Part shown: positions 24,138 through 33,135 of the stretch, piece after piece | How the letters are laid out: each line of letters opens with the position of its first letter | Numbering within the stretch: position 1 is the stretch's first letter | Source: Bacillota bacterium | GTDB lineage: Bacteria > Bacillota > UBA4882 > UBA8346 | DNA length: 64,000 nucleotides | Assembly (NCBI GenBank): GCA_023392595.1 | Contig: JAEVYU010000003.1 | Location: 45,725-109,724, forward strand | Direction: 5' to 3' | Notes under the pieces: model-generated | Database searches by the model: none | What the model saw: the letters and a program-made list of their open reading frames with translations, nothing else | What the model was told of the DNA's origin: nothing | Translations under genes and position numbers: made by a program

Positions 24138-26549
24138 CTATTCTCTTACCTTGGCCTCATATTCCTGATGGAGATTGGCCAGTAACTTTTGTTGCAAATC
24201 GTTGACTTCATTATCATTCAGCGTCCGCTCCCTGGAACGGTAGGTGATGCTAAAAGCCATACTGCGCATTCCTTTGGGGACTTGATCACCCTGGTAAACA
24301 TCGAATAAATCCACCTTTTCCGCCAGTTCGCCAACGATTTCCTGGATTTTAGCCATAATTTCCTGGGCGGTGACTTGGGTGGACACCACCAGGGCCAGAT
24401 CCCTCTGAACCGCCGGGAACTTGGGCAGCGGCTTAAACGTGATAATGCCGGTATTGCGCAGCCCATCCAGGATCGTAAGGTCCAGCTCAATAAGAAAAGC
24501 GTTTTTATTCAGTTCATAAAGCGTCCCGATGCTCGGGTGAATTTGGCCGAAAAATCCAACCATTTTCCCGTTCACATAGACATCCGCCGAGCGTCCGGGA
24601 TGGAAAAAGGGCTGAGCGGAGGGTTTTAAAGATATTTCCGGCAAGCGGAACTTCTCAAAAATCAACTCCACCATCCCTTTGGCATCGTAAAAATCCACTT
24701 CGGAGCGGTTTTGATTCCAGCCGGCCTCCCGTTGCCGGCCCATCAGCGCCACGCCCAGATGAAGCGGTTCCTCCGGAAGCGCCCCGTTATACTCAGGCCA
24801 ATAAACCCGGGCGATTTCATAAACGGAAATGTCGGGCTGGCGGCGTTTGGTGTTGAAAGCCAGCACCTCCAAAAGATGATGAACCAGATTGGTGCGCATC
24901 ACGGCCTGGTCTTCACTGAGGGGCGACATCAAGTTAATGGTTTTTGCCAACGAATCCCCGGAATCAAAGCCAATCCGCTTTGCAGTGGAGGCAGCATATA
25001 AACTGTAGGTCATTACTTCGGAGATCCCAATCCCTTGAAGCAATTTCCTGCAATCTTGTTGCATTTTTTGAAATGCGGTCAAGGTTCCGATCTGAGTGCT
25101 TTGAGGAATGGTGGCTGCAATGTTGTTATAACCGTACAAACGGGCCACTTCCTCGGCCAGATCGGCCATACAGGAGACATCCTGCCGGTAAGTGGGAACC
25201 GTGACCTCCAAACTGTCGTGGCCCTCGGGTTTCACCTCGAAGGTCACCCTTTCCAGGTAATCTTCAATTTGAGAGGCCGGAATATTCGTCCCCAGCCAAC
25301 CGTTGATATGGGAGGCGCTGGTATGGATGACAACCGGAGCAACGACTTTCGGGTATTGATCCAAATAGCCTTTGGCCACCTCTCCCGCACCCAGTTCTTC
25401 CACCAATTGGGCGGCCCGGTTTAGGGCTTTTACAACACCGTTGGGGTCAATTCCCCGTTCGAAACGAATCTGAGCTTCCGTTTTCATCTCAAGCTGCTTC
25501 CCGGTTTTCCGGATACTGGACGGGTTGAAATAGGCCGCCTCCAGAAGCATATTTTGAGTTTTTTCCGTAATCTCACTGGTGCAGCCGCCCATCACTCCGG
25601 CAACGCATAAACCGCTTTGGGTATCGGCTATCAGCAGATTTTCCGGAGAAAGCACCCTTTCAACATTGTCCAGAGTCACTAATTTCTCGGCTGCAGCGGC
25701 CCGGCGCACCCTGATATGATGGTCGGCAATATGGTCCAAATCAAAGGCGTGAAGCGGCTGATTGTATTCCAGCATCACGTAGTTGGTAATATCGACGATA
25801 TTGTTGATGGGCCTGACCCCGGCTGCTTTCAAGCGGCATTGCATCCACCGGGGCGAAGGAGCGATTTTCACACGATTGATAACCCGCGCCGCGTACCGCG
25901 GGCAAAGATCCCCATCGATAATCTCCACTTTTGCCTGATCCGCGGCTGGCTTAGCCGTTTCTTTCAGGGTAATGGCATGCTCCTTAAACTTTTTATTAAG
26001 GATCGCCGCAACTTCTCTGGCCACCCCGATCATCCCCAGGCAATCGGGACGGTTGGCGGTGAGTTCCAACACCAAAACCCGGTCGGTTTCTCCCAAGACT
26101 TCGGCAACCGCCAGACCGGGTTGGACGGCGGCATCGGAAAATACCCAGATCCCCGTTGATTCCTTTTCGAGCCCCAGCTCCGCGCCGGAGCATAACATTC
26201 CCTGGGATTGGACACCTTTAAAGTTCACTTCATCGATGTTTTTCCCGTCCGGCAGGGTTGATCCAGGCACAGCAATCGGGACGACGTCCCCCGCCGCAAG
26301 ATTCTTGGCCGCCGTAATCACCTGCTTGACGCCTAAGTTGCCTGCATCGACTTTGACAATCAAAAGATTATCGGCCTGCTGGTGTTTTTCAAGGCTTAAT
26401 ACCCTTCCAGTAACGATTCCCCGATACTTTTCAGCCTGATCCTCAATTTCCTCGACCGCAATTCCGGACATAGTCATCCTTTCAGCCAGTTGCTGAACGG
26501 TAATATCAATATCCATCAGTTTGGAAAGCCATTCAAATGAAACCCTCAT
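24138..26549 (-). CDS. pheT: Phenylalanyl-tRNA synthetase beta subunit
   Basis: 803 residues, normal length. Domains in order: N-terminal start MRVSFEWLSKLMDI, the EMAPII-like tRNA-binding domain (YRGIVTGRVLSLEKHQQADNL, about 40-150), B3/B4 editing domain, B5, the catalytic-like core (IGISEVMTYSLY) and the C-terminal anticodon-binding FDX-ACB domain (FKPLPKFPAVQRDLALV). It forms the alpha2-beta2 synthetase with PheS. GGAGG and AGAAGG both lie before the ATG. It has its own terminator and is separated from pheS by about 180 bp of repeat-like sequence. Confidence 0.97.
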   Translation of the reverse strand: MRVSFEWLSKLMDIDITVQQLAERMTMSGIAVEEIEDQAEKYRGIVTGRVLSLEKHQQADNLLIVKVDAGNLGVKQVITAAKNLAAGDVVPIAVPGSTLPDGKNIDEVNFKGVQSQGMLCSGAELGLEKESTGIWVFSDAAVQPGLAVAEVLGETDRVLVLELTANRPDCLGMIGVAREVAAILNKKFKEHAITLKETAKPAADQAKVEIIDGDLCPRYAARVINRVKIAPSPRWMQCRLKAAGVRPINNIVDITNYVMLEYNQPLHAFDLDHIADHHIRVRRAAAAEKLVTLDNVERVLSPENLLIADTQSGLCVAGVMGGCTSEITEKTQNMLLEAAYFNPSSIRKTGKQLEMKTEAQIRFERGIDPNGVVKALNRAAQLVEELGAGEVAKGYLDQYPKVVAPVVIHTSASHINGWLGTNIPASQIEDYLERVTFEVKPEGHDSLEVTVPTYRQDVSCMADLAEEVARLYGYNNIAATIPQSTQIGTLTAFQKMQQDCRKLLQGIGISEVMTYSLYAASTAKRIGFDSGDSLAKTINLMSPLSEDQAVMRTNLVHHLLEVLAFNTKRRQPDISVYEIARVYWPEYNGALPEEPLHLGVALMGRQREAGWNQNRSEVDFYDAKGMVELIFEKFRLPEISLKPSAQPFFHPGRSADVYVNGKMVGFFGQIHPSIGTLYELNKNAFLIELDLTILDGLRNTGIITFKPLPKFPAVQRDLALVVSTQVTAQEIMAKIQEIVGELAEKVDLFDVYQGDQVPKGMRSMAFSITYRSRERTLNDNEVNDLQQKLLANLHQEYEAKVRE

Positions 26550-26559
26550 CCTTCTTACC

Positions 26560-26730
26560 TCCAGTAAAAACGAATCAATTCAATCCTGTAATTCCTGCTA
26601 ATCCAAATCATTGATTACCCGCACTCTTACTCATCCCATTCAATCTGATACCGCTGCGTATCTACCATCTAGATAATCCTGTTCATCCTAAAAATCCGGC
26701 GAATCCTGACTAATCCTGGTCAATCCCTGG
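26560..26730. repeat. Degenerate AATCCTG intergenic repeat between pheS and pheT
   Basis: Imperfect repeats of a 9-11 bp phrase (aatcctgt, aatcctgttcatcc, aatccggcg, aatcctgactaatcctgg, tcaatccctgg) fill the gap between the two subunit genes. The same phrase appears near 23632. No hairpin terminator is visible. Confidence 0.55.
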
Positions 26731-27750
26731 TCAAAACTGGCTCAAAAAACGACTATCGTTTTCATAAAAAACCCGGATATCTTTGATGTCATATTTCAGC
26801 ATCGCAATCCGTTCCACTCCCATCCCAAAGGCAAAACCGGACACTTTGGACGGATCATAGCCGGACATTTTTAAAACCTTGGGATGGACCGAACCGGAGC
26901 CGAGAATTTCCAACCAACCGGTGCCTTTACATACCCGGCAGCCTTTTCCGCCACAACCGCAAGACACATCCACTTCCGCGCTGGGTTCAGTGAACGGGAA
27001 AAAGCTGGGTCTAAGCCGGATCTGGCGTTCCTCGCCAAAAAGTTTCTTGGCGAAGACTGTCAGAACCCCTTTTAAATCCCCGAAAGTTACTCCTTTATCA
27101 ACCAGCAACCCCTCCACCTGATTGAACATGGGGGAATGGGTTGCATCCAGGGCGTCCCTGCGGTATACCCGGCCTGGAGCGATGATCCGGATGGGGTTGG
27201 GGCAAAACTTCTCCATCGTCCGCACCTGAACCGGAGAAGTCTGGGTCCGCAACAACACATCCTGGGTGATATAAAGGGAATCCTGCATATCCCGGGCCGG
27301 ATGATCCGGCGGCAGGTTGAGCGCTTCAAAATTATAGTAGTCGGTTTCGATTTCCGGCCCTTCGGCGATAGTAAAACCAAGGCCCATAAAAATCTCTTCA
27401 ATCTCCTCCAATACCAATTGGAGAGGATGGCCGTGACCCACCGGGGATTTGCGGCCCGGCAGAAAAATATCCAGTTTCTCACTGGCTAATCTCTGCTGTT
27501 GTTCCTGGTCGGCTAAAACCCGGCCTCGCTGCTCCAATAAGGTTTCGATTTTTTCCCGGACCTGATTCACCAACTCTCCAATGACCGGTCTTTCTTCCGG
27601 AGAGAGAGAGCCCATTCCCCTCAATATCGAGGTCAGAGAACCTTTTTTTCCCAGGTATTTGACACGGATCTCATTTAACTGGGAACTTTCATTCGAAGCA
27701 TTGATTTCACTCAGCGCTTCCTGATTTAACTTTTCCAACTGTTCCTTCAT
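26731..27750 (-). CDS. pheS: Phenylalanyl-tRNA synthetase alpha subunit
   Basis: 339 residues. N-terminal coiled-coil (first about 85 residues), then class II motifs: motif 2 with YRRDALDATHSPMFNQVEG (about 197-215) and motif 3 with GFAFGMGVERIAMLKYDI near the end. A CGCGGKGCRVCKGTGW insertion gives a small cysteine cluster that may bind zinc, as in some Firmicute PheS. The start follows GGAGG. Upstream is a T-box leader, so expression is expected to rise when uncharged tRNA-Phe accumulates. Confidence 0.97.
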   Translation of the reverse strand: MKEQLEKLNQEALSEINASNESSQLNEIRVKYLGKKGSLTSILRGMGSLSPEERPVIGELVNQVREKIETLLEQRGRVLADQEQQQRLASEKLDIFLPGRKSPVGHGHPLQLVLEEIEEIFMGLGFTIAEGPEIETDYYNFEALNLPPDHPARDMQDSLYITQDVLLRTQTSPVQVRTMEKFCPNPIRIIAPGRVYRRDALDATHSPMFNQVEGLLVDKGVTFGDLKGVLTVFAKKLFGEERQIRLRPSFFPFTEPSAEVDVSCGCGGKGCRVCKGTGWLEILGSGSVHPKVLKMSGYDPSKVSGFAFGMGVERIAMLKYDIKDIRVFYENDSRFLSQF

Positions 27751-27846
27751 ACTATCGGCCTCCTGGAAAATCTCAAATTATAATCAAGTTCTTCCTTGTT
27801 TATAGAATCCTGGCGTTTACAGAAAAAATTAACAGCACAGAAAAAT

Positions 27847-28171
27847 AAAAAAACCTTTCATCCCCATCGGGACGAAAGGTCAGTTTCGTTAAACCACCCA
27901 AAAAATGTAAGTAATAAGTACGGGACATCATCCGATACTTCCTCCGAATAACGGTGGAGCACCGTCTCAGCCTACTATTTACAACAGTGTTGCACGTTCA
28001 GCCTGCAGTTCAAGAGAGAACTTCCCTTCATGCGCTGCATGCGCATTACTAACACCGGATTTGGGAAAGGTTTTCAGTCAACGCTGACGCGAGCCCTTTC
28101 TCCCTGTATCCATCCCGGATGCGGTACTTTTCTCCATCATCACTTTTTCATATGAAATTTTGGCGCTTTTT
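27847..28171 (-). promoter_or_regulatory. T-box riboswitch controlling pheST
   Basis: The leader has the usual order: AGTA motif in stem I (AAAAGTACC near 28120-28130), GGGAGAAAGG apical arm, an AGTAGGCTGAGACGG...CCGTTA stem III, the T-box GGGTGGTTTAACG (27887-27899), CGTCCC able to pair with it as antiterminator, and a terminator with arms CCTTTCGTCCC/GGGGATGAAAGG plus seven T (27847-27880). TGGT in the T-box fits a tRNA ending ACCA, as tRNA-Phe does. A UUC codon at 28018-28020 is a possible specifier, not proven. The second half of the T-box differs from the usual ACCGCG. Confidence 0.85.
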
Positions 28172-28177
28172 GCGCAT

Positions 28178-28207
28178 AAAGTAGTCACACTAGACCGGTT
28201 CTTACAA
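28178..28207 (-). promoter_or_regulatory. Candidate promoter of the T-box-pheST transcript
   Basis: Minus-strand TTGTAA (28202-28207), 18 bp, TACTTT (28178-28183). It overlaps the last codons of the yqzL-like gene. Confidence 0.45.
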
Positions 28208-28286
28208 TCTCCCGATAAATCAGATAGGCGGTGATTGAACCTGTCGTCTCAAAGACTTTCCAAAAAAAATCTGCAGACAATGTCAC
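28185..28286 (-). CDS. YqzL-like small protein
   Basis: 33 residues from a GTG at 28286. The sequence SADFFWKVFETTGSITAYLI matches the pattern of B. subtilis YqzL (aromatic WKVF, T-G-x-I-x-x-YL, acidic tail). The family is made of very short proteins of unknown function conserved in spore formers. AAAGGGG lies about 11 nt upstream and a near-ideal promoter precedes it, so expression is plausible. It lies between ysgA and the pheS T-box. Confidence 0.7.
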   Translation of the reverse strand: MTLSADFFWKVFETTGSITAYLIYREIVRTGLV

Positions 28287-28350
28287 TTCAATATCATCCC
28301 CTTTTTCACTGACTGTTGTCGTGAAAACGGTCACCGCAAAGCCTAAAAAT

Positions 28351-28379
28351 ATTATATCAGAGCCCTTTAACTTTTACAA
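28351..28379 (-). promoter_or_regulatory. Sigma-A promoter upstream of the yqzL-like gene
   Basis: Minus-strand TTGTAA (28374-28379), 17 bp, perfect TATAAT (28351-28356). The -35 overlaps the last codons of the methyltransferase gene. Confidence 0.7.
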
Positions 28380-29173
28380 GTCTCTTTCATACTGCGTTGC
28401 CGGATGGCTTCATAAATTAAAATTCCGGCGCAAACGGCTACATTTAAGGATTCCGCGCTTCCAGGCTGGGGAATTTTCACTTTTTGAATTGAAAATTTTT
28501 CCCATTCTTCCTGCAATCCTCGGCCTTCATTTCCCACCAGTATCAAAGTTGGAGAGGTCATATCCCGCTCGAAGTAAACTTGATCCGCCTCGGCATCACC
28601 GGCAATGATCTGTATACGGCGCTTTTCGGCCTCTCCGAAAATATTCTCCGGCGTTAAGCCTCTGTCAATCCTCGAGTGAAAAACACCGCCCTGGCTTGAG
28701 CGCACCACTTTCCCCTGGTAGGGATCGGCAGAGCGCGCGGTCATTAAAATTCCATCCAAGGCGCCGGCCCAGGCTGTCCGGATGATTGTTCCCACATTCC
28801 CCGGATCTTGAAGATTGTCGATAATGATTCCCAGGTTAATGGAAGATAAGTCCAAGTCGCGCCGTTCTTCCGGGAGCTCCAAAAGCGCTATAATCCCCTG
28901 GGGATTTTCGGTTTCGCAGATTTTTGAAAAAACCGTTTCCGAAACTTCATAACCCTCGTATTGACCCTTCAATGCTTCTAAAAGTTGGACACCCTCAACT
29001 GAATTCATTAGCTTTGCCGACCAAAAAAAATACCGCGGCATTATCCCTGATTTTAAAGCCTCTTGCACCAGGTGAATTCCCTCGGCTAGATATAGTTTCT
29101 GCTCCAACCGGCCCTTTTTATGGTGTAAACTGCTGACATTTTTAATTAAATTATTGGTACAACTGGTAATCAA
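28367..29173 (-). CDS. ysgA: SpoU/TrmH-family RNA methyltransferase (YsgA-like)
   Basis: 268 residues. An N-terminal substrate-binding domain (KGRLEQKLYLAEGIHLVQEAL) precedes the SPOUT methyltransferase domain with its three motifs: IIDNLQDPGNVGTIIRTAWA, LVGNEGRGLQEEW and IPQPGSAESLNVAVCAGILIYE. It transfers a methyl group from SAM to a ribose or base in rRNA or tRNA; the exact target is not known for this subgroup. It lies upstream of pheST as ysgA does in B. subtilis, which supports the symbol. Confidence 0.88.
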   Translation of the reverse strand: MITSCTNNLIKNVSSLHHKKGRLEQKLYLAEGIHLVQEALKSGIMPRYFFWSAKLMNSVEGVQLLEALKGQYEGYEVSETVFSKICETENPQGIIALLELPEERRDLDLSSINLGIIIDNLQDPGNVGTIIRTAWAGALDGILMTARSADPYQGKVVRSSQGGVFHSRIDRGLTPENIFGEAEKRRIQIIAGDAEADQVYFERDMTSPTLILVGNEGRGLQEEWEKFSIQKVKIPQPGSAESLNVAVCAGILIYEAIRQRSMKETCKS

Positions 29174-29219
29174 TGAGAACTCTCCTTGGCGTTATTGGCG
29201 ATTAGTTATTGGAAAAGAT

Positions 29220-29960
29220 TTAAGGTAATTTTTTTATCTGCTCGATCCGGTTATCGATCGTGGGATGGGTTGACAGAAAAGGTAAAAATTTTGACGAGTC
29301 TCCTTTTTGGCTTTGGAAACGCTGCCAGAAATTTACGATATCCTGTTTATTATACCCTGCTTTTTCCATAATTTCTACCCCCCGGCGATCCGCTTCCAAT
29401 TCAGCCTGGCGGCTATATCCCAGCTGGGATAATCTCAGGGAAATCCCGGCCATTCCTGCTACTTCCTGTGTATTTCTCTTATCACGCTGTTGATTCAAAA
29501 TAAGGGTGAAAGCCACCGAAAAGCCGACGGCGCGATAAATAGCCTTCATCGCGTGATTGCATTCGATGTGCGCCATCTCGTGGCCTAAAACTCCCGCCAG
29601 TTCACCGTCATTTTTGACCATTGACAACAGGCCCGTGTTGATACATACATACCCCGCAGGCAGAGCAAAAGCATTGGGGATATCATCCCGGACCACCGTC
29701 AGGGTATAATCCAATTCCTGGTCCCGCTTACAATTGTTCACCAAACGCCGGAACACCCTCTGAATATTCTGTTCTTGGCTATTAGGCAAACGAACCACGG
29801 CTTTTTCCGTGGTCACACTTTGATAATTGCTGCGCCCAATCTCTCTTTCCAATCTGAGTGCCCAGGATTCCACCGTGGAATTGGCGAAACTGACGGACTG
29901 AAATAGCAATACACTCAGAATAAAAATTAACAATAGGCTGGTTTTTTTATAAATTCGCAT
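29220..29960 (-). CDS. M48-family metallopeptidase, exported
   Basis: 246 residues. An N-terminal signal segment (LLLIFILSVLLFQSVSFA) is followed by the zinc-protease core: HEMAHIECNH near residue 126 provides the HExxH ligands, and ELEADRRGVEIM the third glutamate. The single signal helix fits a protein released to, or anchored at, the outer face of the membrane. BepA/LoiP-type homologues degrade misfolded envelope proteins; that role is only inferred. Probably separately transcribed from the GH5 gene upstream. Confidence 0.88.
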   Translation of the reverse strand: MRIYKKTSLLLIFILSVLLFQSVSFANSTVESWALRLEREIGRSNYQSVTTEKAVVRLPNSQEQNIQRVFRRLVNNCKRDQELDYTLTVVRDDIPNAFALPAGYVCINTGLLSMVKNDGELAGVLGHEMAHIECNHAMKAIYRAVGFSVAFTLILNQQRDKRNTQEVAGMAGISLRLSQLGYSRQAELEADRRGVEIMEKAGYNKQDIVNFWQRFQSQKGDSSKFLPFLSTHPTIDNRIEQIKKLP

Positions 29961-30054
29961 GAGTCCCCCAAGAACAAGTTGCTCCCCTTATACTCTTTCT
30001 TGAGGTTTCCCGTAAAAAAACAAATTTCCTGCTGGTCAATATTACCTGAACCGG

Positions 30055-31041
30055 TTACGGTTCCATTATCTTTTTTTTGATCCATTTTCCCGAAACGGAA
30101 AGTTCACTGTCACTCCACGGGCCACCCATTCCCGTTCCCGGCAATAAGGCGGCGCTCGACTCGTTTTTATTCGAGAAGGACCAATTGACCCAGCTCAATT
30201 TGTGCTTATCCATCCAATCCAGCCATTGCTGGGCCGTCTCCAGGAAAACCCCGCCGCCGCCGGTACAGTCCGAGACGCCCCATTCGGTCACGAAAATCCC
30301 AATTCCTTTGGAAAGAGCATCTTCGGCGTTATTCCGTAAACTTTGGCCATGAGTGCCGGCATAAAAATGAAGCGCGTACATAATATTCGTAAATTTCAGG
30401 GGATTCTCGGCGGCGGCCTTAACCCCTTGGCTCCAGGTATCCGTGCCCACCACAATAATGTTATCGGGATCAATGGCCCGGATTGCCGGAATGATGAATT
30501 CGGCATAGGGTTTAATTCGCCCTTCCCATGACACGGCGTCCCCATTGGGCTCATTGCAAATTTCATAAATTAGATTGGGAAGTTTCCCGTATCGTTTCGC
30601 CATTTCCACAAAGAATGCCCTGGATTGACTCCGGTATTGATTGGGATCCCCATCGGAAAGAATATGCCAGTCGACAATGACATAAATGCCTTCGGCGATG
30701 GCGGCATCAACCAACCTTTTCACCTTTTCCTTAAAGGACGGTTCCTCAATAAAACCATTCTCCCTGGTGTACATGGCCACCCGCAAAACCGAAATATGCC
30801 AATCCCGAACCAGATTTTTGACTGTTTCGCCGCTATAAGAACTCCATAATCCCAGGGTGCTCATACCTTTTAATTGGATAGGCGTTCCCTTATGGTCACA
30901 CAGCCGCCCGTTTTTAACTTGCAGGAAATTATACCGACTGACCACGGAGGATGAACCCCATCCGAAGGTCGAAATATTGGCGGTGAAAACCAAATTCACC
31001 ACCAGAACTATCATCATGCTTTTTATTAATCTTTTTTTCAT
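30055..31041 (-). CDS. Secreted GH5 family glycoside hydrolase (endoglucanase-like)
   Basis: 328 residues with a signal peptide (MKKRLIKSMMIVLVVNLVFT). The GH5 landmarks are complete: YVIVDWHILSDGDP, the acid/base glutamate in IYEICNEPNGD (about residue 165) and the nucleophile glutamate in IFVTEWGVSDC (about 255), ending in SWVNWSFSNK. These enzymes cleave beta-1,4-glucan or mannan chains outside the cell. No carbohydrate-binding module is attached. GGGAGGGGAG precedes the ATG. Neighbours do not suggest a polysaccharide-utilisation locus. Confidence 0.92.
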   Translation of the reverse strand: MKKRLIKSMMIVLVVNLVFTANISTFGWGSSSVVSRYNFLQVKNGRLCDHKGTPIQLKGMSTLGLWSSYSGETVKNLVRDWHISVLRVAMYTRENGFIEEPSFKEKVKRLVDAAIAEGIYVIVDWHILSDGDPNQYRSQSRAFFVEMAKRYGKLPNLIYEICNEPNGDAVSWEGRIKPYAEFIIPAIRAIDPDNIIVVGTDTWSQGVKAAAENPLKFTNIMYALHFYAGTHGQSLRNNAEDALSKGIGIFVTEWGVSDCTGGGGVFLETAQQWLDWMDKHKLSWVNWSFSNKNESSAALLPGTGMGGPWSDSELSVSGKWIKKKIMEP

Positions 31042-31355
31042 GACGTCGACTCCCCTCCCACTGATTTCAATATACCATTAATTTCCAAACAAATCCATAG
31101 TAAACTTCATCCGGGATGCTCCCTCTTATCACCGGATTCGCCCTTTTCCAACCCAAAAAAAATATTAAATGTTAAAAAATGTATACTAACAACTTCTATT
31201 CGATATTGAGGTTGACATTTTTTTTAGCGGCTGTTATGATAAAAACATCGGATACACTCTCATTATATATCTTCAATCTCCCCGGAAGGCCATAAAACCC
31301 CTCTCAACATGACTTTAGCCAAAGAAATCCGAAATCCATTGAGGAGGTAAACTGC
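31042..31355. other. Divergent intergenic region between GH5 and opuC
   Basis: Contains the opuC promoter (31212-31240), a 100-nt opuC leader and the GH5 upstream region with a lone TATATT. No gene is visible. Confidence 0.5.
31212..31240 (+). promoter_or_regulatory. Sigma-A promoter of the opuC operon
   Basis: TTGACA (31212-31217), 17 bp, TATGAT (31235-31240). This near-consensus promoter implies that control must come from a repressor; the BusR-like gene nearby is the obvious candidate. Confidence 0.85.
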
Positions 31356-32486
31356 ATGATAAAACTCCAAAACATCACCAAAACATACAACAAAACACCG
31401 GTGGTTCACAATGTAAATTTGGAAATTGAGAAAGGAAAATTCGTGGTATTTATCGGCCCCAGCGGTTGTGGCAAAACAACTACTCTCAAAATGATCAACC
31501 GGCTGATCGAACCCAGCTCCGGGTCAATTTTCATTGATGATACCGATATTACCCGGGTTAATCCGGTTTTGCTCCGGCGCCAAATCGGTTATGTAATCCA
31601 ACAGATCGGTTTGTTTCCCAATATGACGATTGCTCAAAATATCGAAGTCGTCCCGAAGCTCTTGAAATGGCCCAGGGAAAAGCGGAGAAACCGCACCCGG
31701 GAATTGCTGCAATTGGTCGATATGGACGCCGATCAGTATATGAACCGTTATCCCTCGGAGCTCAGCGGCGGACAACAACAACGGATCGGGGTTTTACGGG
31801 CTCTAGCCGTTGAACCGCCGATCATCCTGATGGATGAACCATTTGGAGCCCTCGATCCAATCACCCGGGAAACCTTGCAGGATGAATTGAAAAAAATCCA
31901 AAAAAGGCTCCACAAAACAGTGGTCTTCGTAACCCATGACATGGATGAAGCCTTAAAAATGGCCGATATCATCGTGCTGATGAAAGATGGAAACATTGTT
32001 CAGGCCGCTTCTCCCGAAGAATTGCTGACCAATCCGGCCAATGAATTTGTGGCGGAATTCATCGGCAAACACCGTTTTCATACCGGTTTGGATGTGGAAA
32101 CCGTGGAAGACGTAATGAAAGCCAATCCGGTCACTGTCTCCCATGATAAAGGCATTGCCGAAAGCATTTCCCTGATGCGTCAAAAGGCTGTCGACGCTCT
32201 GATCGTCGTGGACCAGGAAAATAGGCTGGAAGGAATCCTGACCATTGAGAAGATACGCGTACATGGTAAAAGCGGCCGGAGCATTTGCGACTTGGTCGAT
32301 TCCCAAGTTCCAACCGCCAAAATCACCGCCAATGCCAAATCCGTATTCGATGATCTGATTCATCAAAACTTGGAATTTATCGTAGCCGTTGATGACGACA
32401 ACCATGTACGGGGAATCGTCACCAAGACCAGTATGGTTAAGGCTTTGGCGGAAGTGGTATGGAAAGGAAACGAACATGCTTCTTGA
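31356..32486 (+). CDS. opuCA: Glycine betaine/carnitine/choline ABC transporter ATP-binding protein
   Basis: 376 residues. ABC domain with Walker A GPSGCGKTT, signature LSGGQQQR and Walker B IILMDEPFGALD, then a C-terminal pair of CBS domains (VEDVMKANPVTVSHDKG and the SVFDDLIHQNLEFIVAVDDD region). CBS-bearing ATPases power OpuC-type osmoprotectant import and may sense ionic strength or c-di-AMP. GAGGAGG precedes the ATG. It is the first of four genes and overlaps opuCB by 11 bp. Confidence 0.95.
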   Translation: MIKLQNITKTYNKTPVVHNVNLEIEKGKFVVFIGPSGCGKTTTLKMINRLIEPSSGSIFIDDTDITRVNPVLLRRQIGYVIQQIGLFPNMTIAQNIEVVPKLLKWPREKRRNRTRELLQLVDMDADQYMNRYPSELSGGQQQRIGVLRALAVEPPIILMDEPFGALDPITRETLQDELKKIQKRLHKTVVFVTHDMDEALKMADIIVLMKDGNIVQAASPEELLTNPANEFVAEFIGKHRFHTGLDVETVEDVMKANPVTVSHDKGIAESISLMRQKAVDALIVVDQENRLEGILTIEKIRVHGKSGRSICDLVDSQVPTAKITANAKSVFDDLIHQNLEFIVAVDDDNHVRGIVTKTSMVKALAEVVWKGNEHAS

Positions 32487-33120
32487 CATTGTTACATTTA
32501 CGCTTCAAAAAAAGCAGCTGATTTTCAATGCCATCCTCCAACATATTTTTATCTCCCTGATCGCGGTATTGATAGGCGCCATGATTGCCGTCCCGCTGGG
32601 TATTTTTTTAAACCGGAAAAAAAAAGTTGCGGGGCCCGTGATGACCACGGCCGGCATCATTCAAACCATACCCAGCCTGGTTTTTTTCGGACTGGCAATG
32701 CCGCTGCTGGGAATTGGCGTGAAAACCGGATTGACGGTGCTGATTCTCTACTCGATTTTGCCGATTTTACAAAACACCTATGTGGGAATTCACGAAATCG
32801 ACCGGCATTATATTGAAGCCGCGAAAGGTATGGGGATGAGCGCGCTTCAAGTGCTCTTGAGGATAGAATTGCCGCTGGCATTGCCGGTAATTATCGCCGG
32901 TATCAGAATATCCACCGTCTATATTATCAGCTGGGCTACAGTTGCGGCTTTGATTGGCGCAGGCGGATTGGGCGATCTGATTTTTACCGGCCTGCAAACC
33001 TATAACTATCATATGATTCTTTCCGGCGCGCTGCCTGCTTGTTTCCTGGCCATCATCGCCGGGTTCCTGATTGGCGGATTACAAAAAGCCGTAACTCCCA
33101 AAGGATTACGCAAGTTTTAA
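32476..33120 (+). CDS. opuCB: Osmoprotectant ABC transporter permease
   Basis: 214 residues with about five membrane helices and the permease EAA-type loop (IEAAKGMGMSALQVLLRIELPLALPVI). The ATG at 32476 follows a GGAAAGGA site; a longer frame from 32389 lies inside opuCA and is rejected. It forms the transmembrane pathway with OpuCD and is translationally coupled to the ATPase gene. Confidence 0.93.
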   Translation: MLLDIVTFTLQKKQLIFNAILQHIFISLIAVLIGAMIAVPLGIFLNRKKKVAGPVMTTAGIIQTIPSLVFFGLAMPLLGIGVKTGLTVLILYSILPILQNTYVGIHEIDRHYIEAAKGMGMSALQVLLRIELPLALPVIIAGIRISTVYIISWATVAALIGAGGLGDLIFTGLQTYNYHMILSGALPACFLAIIAGFLIGGLQKAVTPKGLRKF

Positions 33121-33135
33121 AAAGGAGGATGCGAT

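Noticed and set aside
28231..28608. 125-codon plus-strand frame
   Set aside because: Antisense to the methyltransferase and the YqzL-like gene; no motif or start signal.
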